Shown here in pieces: positions 35,129 through 44,405 of a stretch of DNA of 64,000 nt. The stretch is taken from the NCBI RefSeq assembly GCF_900103425.1, contig NZ_FMXA01000008.1, positions 1-64,000 on the forward strand, read 5' to 3'. This DNA comes from Dialister histaminiformans (GTDB taxonomy: Bacteria; Bacillota; Negativicutes; Veillonellales; Dialisteraceae). The notes beneath the pieces were generated by a model. The model worked only from the letters and a program-made list of their open reading frames with translations. It searched no databases and was not told the DNA's origin. Every line of letters starts with the position of its first letter. The first letter of the stretch is position 1. Position numbers and translations under genes: made by a program.

Positions 35129-37174
35129 ATGAAACTTTTTCAGACAACGATTGGCAGGATATTGGCTGTCGTAGTCCTGATCTGCCTTTTGCCGGCGATG
35201 TATATCAGCTGGCAGAGAAATCAGGTGGAAACCAGAGCCAGAACTGTGGAAATGGTATATGATTACGACAATATTCTGAGTCGTGCCGCAGTTGAAAGAA
35301 CCACAGTCGATGATTTATTCGCGTTATATCGCAAGAGTGGGATAACTTCCCTCGCATTGTATGATGAAACGGCAACCAAGCTGGTATCCCGAGGGGATGC
35401 CAGAGTTATGAGTGGCAGTGCCATGCATAATGCCGCATTGGATAATCCCGAAATTCGCGATGACTGTGTATATATCCAGCCATCTGCCACCGATACAGAT
35501 CATGTGATTTTCAATGAACTGAAAAATGCGGTAAGAGATAATTTCCGGCCTCAGGATATCCGTGAACTCACAGTTAATGGTACGGATACTATAGAGGTCA
35601 GAGCGGATTATCAGGCATTTATTGAAACTCCGCTTGGAATTTTCCCATCCCGTGTTAAAGCGGCGGCAAGCCATGGATTCTATGTAGTCCTCCGGCCGAA
35701 GAACAATCCGGAAGCAGGAAAAGTGGCAATAGATGATTTCCTGAAGGCGGTAGATGCCTCACCGAAGGTCAGCGCGGTCATATTTACAGGTAAGGATGTT
35801 CTTGGTTTTTCACACAACCGATACAATCCTTATCTTTCTGAGGAACTGAACAAACGTCATATTCCGGTTGTACTTATTGAAGCGCAGAACCAGCTTGGTT
35901 TTGAACCGCAGCAGGGAATTCTGGATATGGCCAGAGAAGACGGGTACCGGAATGTCCGGCTGTACGCCATGTCAAAGGATGAACTGATAAAACTGTCACC
36001 GGAAGAAGCATCTTCCCGTTTCTATATCAGTGATATTGAAAGAAATATCCGGATGAATCTGTTCCCATCCTATAAGGATGCCCAGGCGGGGATGACCTTG
36101 TCAGAAACGAACGCATCCTACATTAATGATGTTAAAGATCGTTTGATTCATCATGGTTTCCATATTGGCAAAGCTTCCATTATGGATCCCTATTATCCGT
36201 CACCCGTACTGAGAGCGGTAGTTATGCTTGGCGCGGCCGCTTTAGGTACTATGGCGCTGCTTCTGATTATTCCGTCCCTTACCCGTTTTGGGTTCTGGAT
36301 TTTCGGAGCCGGCGTGATTCTGACACAGGGGCTGTACTGGGGAACCCATTCTCATTCGGTAATGGCACTCCAGCTTCTGGCACTGGTCACGGAGATATGC
36401 ACACCGGTTATTGTGGTGTCATTGTTTATGGATTATTGCTTCGCGAAAAAAGAAGAAGCCTATGTACATTATGGGCTGGTACGTATATTCGCGGAAGCCG
36501 TAGTGGTTCTCTGGGTCAGCGGCATGGCGGTACTTCTCTGTGCCAACTATGTATCCGCTCTCCTTGGAGATATTACATTCCTTTTGGAAGTACAGTACTT
36601 CCGCGGGGTTAAGCTTACCTTTGTTCTTCCTGTACTTCTTATATCTTTTGTATACATTCAGAAGTTTAAGGTGCTGGGACATCGAATCACCAATGATCGT
36701 GATTTTGTCTCATTCGTTAAGGAGTTCTGCAATATTCCGATTAAGATGGGTATCCTGATCCTTATGGGGATACTGGCGCTGACGGGCATTATTTTTGTAG
36801 GACGAAGCGGTAATAACGGGGCACCGGTTCCGGGATTTGAAGTGGCCTTTCGCCGGTATCTGGAAGCCGTTATGTATGCCAGACCGAGAGAAAAGGAATT
36901 CCTTTTTGGACATCCGGCAGTATTCATGGCCCTGGTTTCTTATTACAGAAAATGGCCTGAACTGCTTCATTTCCTCTTTATACTGGCATTCACTATTGGG
37001 CAGGGGTCTATGATTGAGACCTTTGCGCATATGCGCAGCCCATTCATACTGAGCCTTGTACGCGGACTGGATGGTCTGGCCGCAGGTACTGGTATTATGG
37101 TACTGGCACTTCTGGCAGTGGCGGTCCTTCTGAGAATCACCAAGTTTTTCGGGGGAAGATATGGCAAAGAATAA
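35129..37174 (+). CDS. DUF5693 membrane protein
   Basis: A 681-residue protein: a signal-anchor segment (about 5-24), an extracytoplasmic domain of roughly 330 residues, then about eight membrane segments to the C terminus. The layout and the immediately downstream csaB match DUF5693, a family of unknown biochemistry found beside csaB in many Bacillota. The last 14 nt overlap csaB. Its neighbour suggests a part in making or exporting a wall polysaccharide, which is inference from context only. Confidence 0.8.
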   Translation: MKLFQTTIGRILAVVVLICLLPAMYISWQRNQVETRARTVEMVYDYDNILSRAAVERTTVDDLFALYRKSGITSLALYDETATKLVSRGDARVMSGSAMHNAALDNPEIRDDCVYIQPSATDTDHVIFNELKNAVRDNFRPQDIRELTVNGTDTIEVRADYQAFIETPLGIFPSRVKAAASHGFYVVLRPKNNPEAGKVAIDDFLKAVDASPKVSAVIFTGKDVLGFSHNRYNPYLSEELNKRHIPVVLIEAQNQLGFEPQQGILDMAREDGYRNVRLYAMSKDELIKLSPEEASSRFYISDIERNIRMNLFPSYKDAQAGMTLSETNASYINDVKDRLIHHGFHIGKASIMDPYYPSPVLRAVVMLGAAALGTMALLLIIPSLTRFGFWIFGAGVILTQGLYWGTHSHSVMALQLLALVTEICTPVIVVSLFMDYCFAKKEEAYVHYGLVRIFAEAVVVLWVSGMAVLLCANYVSALLGDITFLLEVQYFRGVKLTFVLPVLLISFVYIQKFKVLGHRITNDRDFVSFVKEFCNIPIKMGILILMGILALTGIIFVGRSGNNGAPVPGFEVAFRRYLEAVMYARPREKEFLFGHPAVFMALVSYYRKWPELLHFLFILAFTIGQGSMIETFAHMRSPFILSLVRGLDGLAAGTGIMVLALLAVAVLLRITKFFGGRYGKE

Positions 37175-38258
37175 AATAGTACTTTCCGGCTATTATGGTT
37201 TCAGCAATGCCGGGGATGAGGCTATGCTTTATTCCATTTTGCGCTCACTGACCATGACCATAGATAACCCGGAAATCACCGTAATTTCCGGTCATCCTGA
37301 AGTTACAGAACAGCAGTTTAATGTCAAAGCGGTTTCGAGATTCGACGGCTGGGGCATTATCAAGGCTATATGGAAATCTGACATCCTTATCTCCGGAGGC
37401 GGAAGTCTGCTTCAGGATGTGACCAGCGCAAACAGTATTCTGTACTATATGCTTATAATTCTCATTGGAGTGCTGATGAGGAAAAAGGTTGTACTGTTTG
37501 CACAGGGCATTGGGCCGGTAAGATATCGGGTAACACGTATAACGCTGAAGCATGTGCTAAACCATGTGGACATCATTACAGTCCGGGATAAGGAGTCCAA
37601 AGGTTTCCTTACCCGGCTCGGGGTGAGAACACCGATTTATCATACGGCGGATGCGGTTATGCTTTTACCGTCTGTTTCCAAGGATACCGGCCGGAAGATT
37701 CTGAATGCCTATGGCGTACCAAAAGATAAAAAGCTTATAGGAATCAGCGTCAGAAACTGGGATGGCATCGAAAAATGGAAAGATGATTTTAACCGGTTTG
37801 TGAAAAAGCTGCTGGAAGACGAAAATCTTGCAATAGTGTTCATTACCATGCAGAATCCGGACGACGCAGAAGCGGCCGGCTGTATCATTCAGCCGGATAA
37901 CAGGAGAGTGTTCCTGGTAAGGAACGTCATCAATGTCAATGAACTTATGTCAGTTATCGGGAATATGGATGTGCTCGTAGGTATGAGACTACATGCCCTT
38001 ATCTTTGCTTCGATTATGCATGTTCCAACGGTTGGAATTTCTTACGATCCGAAGATAGATAACTTCCTTGATTCTATTCATGAGGAAGTCGCATGCCATA
38101 TTTCTTCATTTGATGTTGAAAAGTTATATAATAAGACATGTGATTTATTAAAGGAACCTGCTGGCGAACATGACTGGAGTGCAGTAGAAGCTCTAAGAGA
38201 CCGTTCACAGGAAACCATAAGGCTTCTCAAGAAGCTGGCTATTCATAGGGAGGATTAA
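37161..38258 (+). CDS. csaB: Polysaccharide pyruvyl transferase CsaB
   Basis: Adds a ketal pyruvate to secondary wall polysaccharide, the modification recognised by SLH domains in Bacillus. The 365-residue protein starts VLSGYYGFSNAGDEAMLYSIL and has the family motifs SGGGSLLQDVTS, FAQGIGPV and MRLHALIFA. It overlaps the DUF5693 gene and is followed after 1 nt by the transketolase genes. If the host is a negativicute, the target glycan is uncertain, since SLH proteins there also use polyamine-modified peptidoglycan. Confidence 0.92.
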   Translation: MAKNKIVLSGYYGFSNAGDEAMLYSILRSLTMTIDNPEITVISGHPEVTEQQFNVKAVSRFDGWGIIKAIWKSDILISGGGSLLQDVTSANSILYYMLIILIGVLMRKKVVLFAQGIGPVRYRVTRITLKHVLNHVDIITVRDKESKGFLTRLGVRTPIYHTADAVMLLPSVSKDTGRKILNAYGVPKDKKLIGISVRNWDGIEKWKDDFNRFVKKLLEDENLAIVFITMQNPDDAEAAGCIIQPDNRRVFLVRNVINVNELMSVIGNMDVLVGMRLHALIFASIMHVPTVGISYDPKIDNFLDSIHEEVACHISSFDVEKLYNKTCDLLKEPAGEHDWSAVEALRDRSQETIRLLKKLAIHRED

Positions 38259-38259
38259 T

Positions 38260-39096
38260 ATGGCACATTTAACAGAGGAAAGAGTTCTGGAATTGAAAGC
38301 TATTGCCAGAAAATTACGTGTGGATATTCTGGAAATGATAACTAAAGCTGCTTCCGGACACACCGGTGGTTCATTATCCATTGCTGATCTCATAACACTT
38401 CTTTATTTCGAAGAAATGCATATTGATCCGGCAAATCCAAAGATGGCTGACCGGGATCGTCTGGTGCTTTCCAAAGGACATGCAGCTCCGGCTATGTATG
38501 CCGCACTGGCTGAAAAGGGTTACTTTGATAAAGAAGAACTGAATCATCTTCGCCAGGCAGGACATATGCTTCAGGGGCATCCGGATATGAAGCATACTCC
38601 AGGTGTGGATATGACCACAGGCTCTCTTGGTCAGGGTATTTCCGCTGCGTGCGGAATGGCACTTGCCTCCAAAATGGATCATGCTTCCTGGAGAGTATAT
38701 GCGATTTTAGGGGATGGCGAACTGGAAGAAGGCCAGGTATGGGAAGCAGCTATGTATGCTGCCCATTACAAGCTGGACCATCTGACTGCTTTTGTAGATA
38801 ATAACGGCCTTCAGATTGATGGCCCGGTAAGTGAAGTTATGTCCCCGCTGCCCATTGGTGAAAAATTCAAGGCGTTCGGATGGCACGTAATTTCTGTAAA
38901 CGGTCATGATATGTCTGCATTACATGATGCCATTGAAGAAGCGCATTCTGTAAGCGGACAACCAACGGTCATTGTGATGAAGACCGTTAAAGGCAAGGGC
39001 GTTAAGGAAACAGAAAATCAGGTGGGCTGGCATGGCAAGGCTCCAAGCCCGGAACAGTGTGTTCAGTTTGTTAAGGAAGTAGAGGAGGCAGAATAA
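38260..39096 (+). CDS. Transketolase, N-terminal subunit
   Basis: Thiamine-diphosphate half of a split transketolase. It has 278 residues with GHTGGSLSIADLITLLYFEEM, SKGHAAPAMYAALA, and the cofactor motif GDGELEEGQVWEAAMYA ending at VDNNGLQIDG. The C-terminal half is the next gene, with a 1-nt overlap, so the two subunits are coupled. It feeds the non-oxidative pentose phosphate branch and links to prs, encoded further down. Confidence 0.95.
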   Translation: MAHLTEERVLELKAIARKLRVDILEMITKAASGHTGGSLSIADLITLLYFEEMHIDPANPKMADRDRLVLSKGHAAPAMYAALAEKGYFDKEELNHLRQAGHMLQGHPDMKHTPGVDMTTGSLGQGISAACGMALASKMDHASWRVYAILGDGELEEGQVWEAAMYAAHYKLDHLTAFVDNNGLQIDGPVSEVMSPLPIGEKFKAFGWHVISVNGHDMSALHDAIEEAHSVSGQPTVIVMKTVKGKGVKETENQVGWHGKAPSPEQCVQFVKEVEEAE

Positions 39097-40028
39097 TGGC
39101 TAAGGCAACTCGTGAAGCATACGGTGAAACTTTGAAAGAACTGGGAGCACAGATTCCGGAAATTGTTGTGCTGGATGCCGACCTCTCGGCTTCCACTAAG
39201 ACTGCTGTGTTTGCAAAAGCATTCCCAGACAGATTTTTCGATACTGGCATTGCAGAAGGTAATATGATGAGTGTGGCGGCAGGCCTTGCAGCTTCTGGTA
39301 AGATTCCATTTGCATCCACTTTTGCTGTATTTGGTGCTGGCCGTGCGTATGAACAGATTCGTAATTCCATATGCTATCCAAACCTTAACGTAAAGGTGGC
39401 AGTTACTCATGCTGGCCTTACGGTAGGGGAAGATGGAGCTACCCATCAGATGCTGGAAGATATTGCGCTGATGCGTGCCCTTCCCAATATGACCGTAGTT
39501 GTACCGGCAGATGCGGCAGAAACCGCGCAGGTAATCCGCTGGGCCGCTTCCTATCAGGGACCGGTATATATCCGAATGGGCCGCGCCAAGGTAGAAGATG
39601 TAATTTCTCCGGATGCGGAATTTGTACCAGGGAAGAGCACAACTCTTGCTGATGGCAGTGACGTAACCATTATGGCCTGTGGTATCATGACACAGCAGGC
39701 CCTTCAGGCCGCTAAGATGCTTGCTGAAGAAGGAATTTCCGCAAGAGTCATTAATATGAGCTCCATTAAACCTATTGATGAAGCGGCTATCGTAAAGGCA
39801 GCAAAGGAAACAGGAGCCATCGTTACCTGCGAAGAACACACGGTTATGGGAGGCCTCGGCAGTGCTGTGGCTGAAGTGGTTGTAAGACATTGCCCGGTTC
39901 CGATGGCTATGGTAGGGACTGAAGACGTATTCGGACAGTCCGGAAAAGCCAGTGAAGTACTTAAGGTATATGGTCTTACTCCGGAACACATTGCCCTTGA
40001 AGCTAAGAAACTTGTGGAGGCAAAATAA
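39096..40028 (+). CDS. Transketolase, C-terminal subunit
   Basis: Pyrimidine-binding and C-terminal domains of the split enzyme, 310 residues. Visible motifs are VLDADLSASTKT, DTGIAEGNMMSVAAGLA, FAVFGAGRAYEQIRN and the catalytic-site THAGLTVGEDGATHQ, followed by a transketolase C domain (ITCEEHTVMGGLGSAVAE-like). Together with the preceding gene it covers a full-length transketolase; neither half would work alone. Confidence 0.95.
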   Translation: MAKATREAYGETLKELGAQIPEIVVLDADLSASTKTAVFAKAFPDRFFDTGIAEGNMMSVAAGLAASGKIPFASTFAVFGAGRAYEQIRNSICYPNLNVKVAVTHAGLTVGEDGATHQMLEDIALMRALPNMTVVVPADAAETAQVIRWAASYQGPVYIRMGRAKVEDVISPDAEFVPGKSTTLADGSDVTIMACGIMTQQALQAAKMLAEEGISARVINMSSIKPIDEAAIVKAAKETGAIVTCEEHTVMGGLGSAVAEVVVRHCPVPMAMVGTEDVFGQSGKASEVLKVYGLTPEHIALEAKKLVEAK

Positions 40029-40033
40029 GCCAT

Positions 40034-40720
40034 ATGATTACTTTCAACAATGTGACAGTGCAGTATGATGCTTCTCATACCGCTCTTCGTGGGGTCAATA
40101 TCCACATTGATAAGGGGGAATTCGTCTTTATCGTAGGGGCGAGCGGGGCAGGCAAGTCGACATTTGTTAAGATACTGACTCATGAACTGGTTCCTAAAGA
40201 AGGCTCGGTTATTGTCAATGGACAGGATATTACCCGTCTGTCCAACAGCAAGGTGCCTTATTACAGAAGAAAACTTGGCATCGTCTTTCAGGATTTCCGA
40301 CTGCTTGAAGATAAGACCGTATATGAAAACGTAGCCTTTGTGCTTCGTGTAACCGGTGCGAAAAGCAGGGAAATACGTGAGAGAACAAGTCATGTACTGA
40401 ACCTGGTAGGACTTCGCGGTAAGGAAAATGAAATGCCATCGAAACTTTCCGGCGGCGAACAGCAGAGAGTGGCTATCGCCAGGGCACTGGCCAATCAGCC
40501 GCTTCTCCTTATTGCGGACGAACCGACCGGTAACCTGGATCCTAATACCTCTCAGGAAATTATGGATTTGTTCAGTGCCATCAACCATATGGGGACTACC
40601 ATTATCATGGTTACCCATAATCAGGATCTGGTTAATGCCATGCATAAGCGGGTTATTCTGATTGATGAAGGACACATAGTCAGTGATGTTGAGAAGGGGG
40701 GATACATTTCCCATGTTTAG
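40034..40720 (+). CDS. ftsE: Cell-division ATP-binding protein FtsE
   Basis: ABC ATPase that pairs with FtsX to control wall hydrolases during division or elongation. Walker A is GASGAGKST, the signature is LSGGEQQRVAIARAL, and Walker B is LLIADEPTGNLD. It is 228 residues. GGAGG upstream supports ATG 40034. The downstream order ftsX, M23 peptidase and CtpA protease supports a septal or wall-hydrolase role over a generic ABC transporter. Confidence 0.96.
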   Translation: MITFNNVTVQYDASHTALRGVNIHIDKGEFVFIVGASGAGKSTFVKILTHELVPKEGSVIVNGQDITRLSNSKVPYYRRKLGIVFQDFRLLEDKTVYENVAFVLRVTGAKSREIRERTSHVLNLVGLRGKENEMPSKLSGGEQQRVAIARALANQPLLLIADEPTGNLDPNTSQEIMDLFSAINHMGTTIIMVTHNQDLVNAMHKRVILIDEGHIVSDVEKGGYISHV

Positions 40721-41597
40721 TACAACCCGATATTTCTGGAGAGAAACATTCCGGTCTCTGTTCAGAAATAGCTTCATGTCTCTCGCATCCATTCTTACAG
40801 TTACCCTGTCCATGTTCATTCTCGGTATGTTTGTATGCGTGGTTACCAATATTGACCATATGGCCACCTATCTGGAAAGTCAGGTAGAAATGACGGTGTA
40901 TCTGGATGATAACCTGTCTACGTCTCAGGTTATGAATGTAGGCAGTCAGATTAAAAAAATGCCGGGACTTACTAAAATTACGTTTACCAACAAAGATCAG
41001 GCCATGGTTAAATTCAGAGAAGAACTGGGAGATCAGGCCAGCATCCTTAATGCAGTAAGCGGGAATCCATTGCCGGCATCTTATGCGTTGTCCTTTGACT
41101 CTCCTGAACAACTGAAGGCTTCCGCACAGTCGGTTGCTAAGATACAGGGGGTTGAATCCGTTCAGTATGGACAGGATATTATTGAACAGCTGTATAAGGC
41201 AGCTCAATTTGTCCGTATTGCCGGAGTGATTATCATTGTATTCCTGGCTGGAGCTGAATTGTTTATTATCTCCAACACCATTCGTCTGACTGTGTTTGCG
41301 CGCCGTAAGGAAATCCAGATTATGAAATATGTAGGCGCAACCAATGGATTCATCCGCTGGCCGTTTATCAATGAAGGTCTGGTTATCGGGCTGGTAGGCT
41401 CCGGTATTGCGTCCGGTCTGGTTTATTATGGATATCAGCTGGCACTGAAGCAAATCACAGAAGCCGGTCTGGTGTTTATCCCATTTATGAAGACCTATCC
41501 GTTTATGATGTATACCGTACTGGCACTTCTTGGATCCGGCGCATTCATAGGTATTCTGGGCAGTGCAATTTCACTTCGTAAGTATATGAAAGTGTGA
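40713..41597 (+). CDS. ftsX: Cell-division protein FtsX
   Basis: Membrane partner of FtsE. A cytoplasmic N-terminal helix (YFWRETFRSLFRNSFMSL) precedes four membrane segments. A large extracellular loop (about 50-165) lies between the first two, and the conserved RRKEIQIMKYVGAT sits before the third. The ATG at 40713 overlaps the ftsE end by 8 nt and has an AAGGGGGG site upstream; the frame is open back to 40683 without a site. About 294 residues. Confidence 0.95.
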   Translation: MFSTTRYFWRETFRSLFRNSFMSLASILTVTLSMFILGMFVCVVTNIDHMATYLESQVEMTVYLDDNLSTSQVMNVGSQIKKMPGLTKITFTNKDQAMVKFREELGDQASILNAVSGNPLPASYALSFDSPEQLKASAQSVAKIQGVESVQYGQDIIEQLYKAAQFVRIAGVIIIVFLAGAELFIISNTIRLTVFARRKEIQIMKYVGATNGFIRWPFINEGLVIGLVGSGIASGLVYYGYQLALKQITEAGLVFIPFMKTYPFMMYTVLALLGSGAFIGILGSAISLRKYMKV

Positions 41598-41600
41598 GTC

Positions 41601-42842
41601 ATGAAAGAACGTAAATATGCAGTTTTTTCCGCTGCGCTTGCGTCATTGCTTCTTCTGAATTCCATAAACCCAATCCTGGCCGATGATACCACAAAGGGGC
41701 TGCGTAATCAGCTAAAGGATATTCAGGGACAGCTTTCCAATGCGCATGCAAAAAAGACCAATGCAGAAGCCATCATCCGTGAAATCACGGTTAAACTTGC
41801 CACTATTCAGGCTCAGTTGGATGCGGCGAATGCGGAACTGGTCCGTATTCATGCACAGCAGGCTCAGGTGAACCAGCAGATGGTGGTTACAAAACAGGAA
41901 CTGGCGGTAGCAACACAGCATCTGATGGAGCGTCAGCAGGTTCTGGATAAACGTGTACGTGCGATTTACATTCACGGTCAGCTGAATTATCTGCAGGTTA
42001 TTATGGGAGCCAAAGATTTCAGTGATTTTGCCAATCGTCTGGAGCTATTGAAACGTGTAGTCAGATCTGACTACAGTCTGCTCCAGGAAATACGACAGCA
42101 GCAGGCAGCTATCCAGCTTAAAAAAGATAAGCTGGAAGCCCAGAGACGCCAGCTGGCATCTCTGGAAAGTGATGCATTGCACACGCAGCAGAAGATTGCG
42201 GAAAAGAAATCAGAACAGCAGGAAGTTATGGATGAAGCCAAGGCACAGCGTGCCGCAGCTGAACAGATGGAAGCCGAACTTCAGGCGTCCAGTAATGATA
42301 TTATGCGCCAGATTCAGGCTCATGAAGCTAAAATTCGTGCACAGCAGGAGGCAGCAAGGCGTCAGGCAGAAGCCGCTGCCAGGGCAGCCCGGGCTGCTAA
42401 GGCGGCTGGAAGAAAGGCACCACCGGTTCCTGTATATAAACCAATGGTTATCGGTACAGGGAGGCTTAGTCGTCCTTGTGGCGGTCCGGTTACTTCACCG
42501 TTTGGTTATCGTATTCATCCGATTTTCCATACTAAGATTTATCATGCCGGAGTCGATTTTGGTGTACCATCCGGAACACCAATTCATGCAGCTGATAGCG
42601 GTGTAGTTATTTATGCAGGAAGCGGTATGCGTGGATATGGTAATGTGGTGATTATTGACCATGGCGGTGGCTTATCTACATTATATGCACATAACAGTAG
42701 TCTGGCAGTTCGTGCCGGACAGTCAGTAAGTAAGGGTCAGGTTATTGCCAGAGCAGGCAGTACCGGATATGCTACTGGTCCGCATTGTCATTTTGAAGTA
42801 CGCCGTAATGGTGCACCGACTAACCCAATGGGGTATTTATAA
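41601..42842 (+). CDS. Secreted M23 (LytM/EnvC-like) murein peptidase
   Basis: A 413-residue protein. The signal peptide ends near residue 27. A long Gln/Ala/Lys-rich coiled coil covers about 30-275, and the M23 domain about 290-413. Zinc-ligand motifs are intact: HAGVD in the first and HCH in GPHCHFEVRRNG. This differs from EnvC of E. coli, whose LytM domain is degenerate and only activates amidases. The position after ftsX suggests that FtsEX controls it, with the coiled coil contacting FtsX. It overlaps ctpA by 1 nt. Confidence 0.92.
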   Translation: MKERKYAVFSAALASLLLLNSINPILADDTTKGLRNQLKDIQGQLSNAHAKKTNAEAIIREITVKLATIQAQLDAANAELVRIHAQQAQVNQQMVVTKQELAVATQHLMERQQVLDKRVRAIYIHGQLNYLQVIMGAKDFSDFANRLELLKRVVRSDYSLLQEIRQQQAAIQLKKDKLEAQRRQLASLESDALHTQQKIAEKKSEQQEVMDEAKAQRAAAEQMEAELQASSNDIMRQIQAHEAKIRAQQEAARRQAEAAARAARAAKAAGRKAPPVPVYKPMVIGTGRLSRPCGGPVTSPFGYRIHPIFHTKIYHAGVDFGVPSGTPIHAADSGVVIYAGSGMRGYGNVVIIDHGGGLSTLYAHNSSLAVRAGQSVSKGQVIARAGSTGYATGPHCHFEVRRNGAPTNPMGYL

Positions 42843-43987
42843 TGAAAAAGTTCACTGATTTTTCATGGAAAAAAGGCGGCTTATGGATAGTTTCCAGCCT
42901 TGTGGGAGCTATGGCCATAATCGGCCTTTTTCTCTTTACATTTTTTGACAGTCCGAAGGCTTTTTTACAGTTTCTGCATGATTATCAGATTATCAGAACC
43001 CGCTACTTCAGACCTGTAAGTGATGAAACTCTGTTTCAAGGGGCCGTTAAAGGGATGGCGTCATCTCTTGGGGACCCTTACTCCCTTTATCTCACTGGCG
43101 ATGTCTATAAAAGCTTTATGGAGCAGACCACGTCGGCTTTTGGTGGTGTGGGAATCATCATTGGCGAGGACAAGCAGGGAGATTTTTATATCCTTGCAGT
43201 ATTTAAAAAGGGCGCTGCCCATGATGCAGGAATTCAGCCGGGAGGGAAGCTGGTTGCCGTCGATGGAAAGAAGCTGCATGGCATGGAACCAATGTTGGCG
43301 GCTAACCTGGTTCGTGGTAAAGTGGGAACTGCAGTGACCCTGACGATAGAAGAAAACGGTAAGGTTAAGGACTATAAGATGCATCGGTCGGATGTGGTCC
43401 TTCCTACGGTGTCTGATCAGATGGTTTCCGGTGACATTGGATACATTCATATATACACATTTGCCACACATACAGGGGAAGAGTTTAAGGAAGCTCTCCG
43501 CGATGTAAAGGCTAAAGGAGCCAGAAAACTCATTATTGATGTGCGTATGAATCCCGGAGGATTGATTACTTCGGTAGTCGATGTGGCGGATCAGATTCTT
43601 ACCCGTGGCCCGGTGGTTAGTTACCAGGCCAAAAACGGGACGAAACAAACCTTTGACATTGACGGCATATCCAAACCTATGCCGATGGTCATCCTTATTG
43701 ACAGAAACAGTGCCAGTGCTTCAGAAATTCTGGCAGGTGCTGTTCAGGATAAGAAGGAAGGCATTGTCATGGGAGAAAAGAGCTTTGGGAAAGGGACCAT
43801 TCAGTCTGTGGAGGAATTATCTGATGGAACGGCACTGAAGATTTCCATAGCTCAGTATCTGACTGCCGGCGGACGGAAGATTGATAAGATCGGCATTAAA
43901 CCGGACGTTGCCGTACAGCAGACGGGAACACCTTTTGATATGAACAGTGATTCTGTGCTTCAGGAGGCTATCCGTAAACTTAAGTAA
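42842..43987 (+). CDS. C-terminal processing protease (S41, CtpA)
   Basis: A 381-residue membrane-anchored serine protease. It has one N-terminal membrane segment (about 14-35), a PDZ domain (about 95-175) and the S41 catalytic core (RNSASASEILAGAV with the active serine, and KSFGKGTIQ with the catalytic lysine). The FtsEX-M23-Ctp order is common in Bacillota, where the protease may turn over or mature wall hydrolases. That functional link is inferred from context. Confidence 0.94.
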   Translation: MKKFTDFSWKKGGLWIVSSLVGAMAIIGLFLFTFFDSPKAFLQFLHDYQIIRTRYFRPVSDETLFQGAVKGMASSLGDPYSLYLTGDVYKSFMEQTTSAFGGVGIIIGEDKQGDFYILAVFKKGAAHDAGIQPGGKLVAVDGKKLHGMEPMLAANLVRGKVGTAVTLTIEENGKVKDYKMHRSDVVLPTVSDQMVSGDIGYIHIYTFATHTGEEFKEALRDVKAKGARKLIIDVRMNPGGLITSVVDVADQILTRGPVVSYQAKNGTKQTFDIDGISKPMPMVILIDRNSASASEILAGAVQDKKEGIVMGEKSFGKGTIQSVEELSDGTALKISIAQYLTAGGRKIDKIGIKPDVAVQQTGTPFDMNSDSVLQEAIRKLK

Positions 43988-44004
43988 GCGTAATAGAAAA
44001 CAGT

Positions 44005-44049
44005 AAAACGATATGGTGGTCTGTTTAGGACATACCATATCGTTTTTTT
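44005..44049. terminator. Terminator after ctpA
   Basis: AAAACGATATGGT pairs with ACCATATCGTTTT, followed by further T. Confidence 0.93.
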
Positions 44050-44217
44050 CGTGGAAAAGAGAAGTCTGCCAGAATAAGAGCAGACAATCCCTATCAGAAC
44101 ATAAAGATGTACTTCGGGACCATAGATCCTGCAAATAAGTATATACATAAAAATGAACTTACGGTAGAGGTGCACCCGTAATGTGAATAAAACATGAATA
44201 TCCGTTTATTTTTATGG

Positions 44218-44246
44218 TTGCCACAGTCTTTTACTTTTGGTACAAT
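44218..44246 (+). promoter_or_regulatory. glmU promoter
   Basis: TTGCCA (44218-44223), a 17-bp spacer, TACAAT (44241-44246). Start of transcription would be near 44253, giving a leader of about 150 nt. Confidence 0.65.
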
Positions 44247-44255
44247 GTCAATGTA

Positions 44256-44356
44256 CGTTTCGAAGAGAAACGGAGATACAGACAGGAAAAACAGTATTTT
44301 TGACGGAGGAAGGAGCTGTACAAGGCGTAATCTGAGTCAAAAAGACTGTGTTTTTT
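44256..44356 (+). promoter_or_regulatory. Structured glmU leader with attenuator-like hairpin
   Basis: A CGTTTC/GAAACG hairpin (44256-44272) is followed by ACAGTATTTTTGAC (44291-44304) pairing 13 of 14 with GTCAAAAAGACTGT (44336-44349). The 31-nt purine-rich loop contains GGAGGAAGGAG, and TTTTTT follows at 44351-44356. The layout resembles a transcription attenuator, but I recognise no known ligand class. Confidence 0.45.
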
Positions 44357-44405
44357 ATTGGTCTTTATTACATTGAAAACCTTAAAAATGATGATGGGAG
44401 GACAT

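Larger units (their letters stand above)
43988..44405. other. Gap between ctpA and glmU with terminator, hairpins and glmU leader
   Basis: After the ctpA terminator come a GTCTGC/GCAGAC hairpin (about 44070-44086) and a TTACGG/CCGTAA hairpin (about 44159-44181). The glmU promoter and its structured leader follow and are listed separately. No coding frame with a ribosome binding site was found on either strand. Confidence 0.6.

Noticed and set aside
43960-44175. Minus-strand 71-residue hydrophobic frame over the ctpA end
   Set aside because: It overlaps ctpA and its terminator, lacks a start signal, and is explained by AT-rich sequence read backwards.
44281-44349. Small SRP (4.5S-type) RNA, because of GGAGGAAGGAGC followed by AAGGC
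   Set aside because: The opposite strand of the SRP apical domain (CAGG...GG pairing and GGAA tetraloop) cannot be formed, and the main stem has a different topology.
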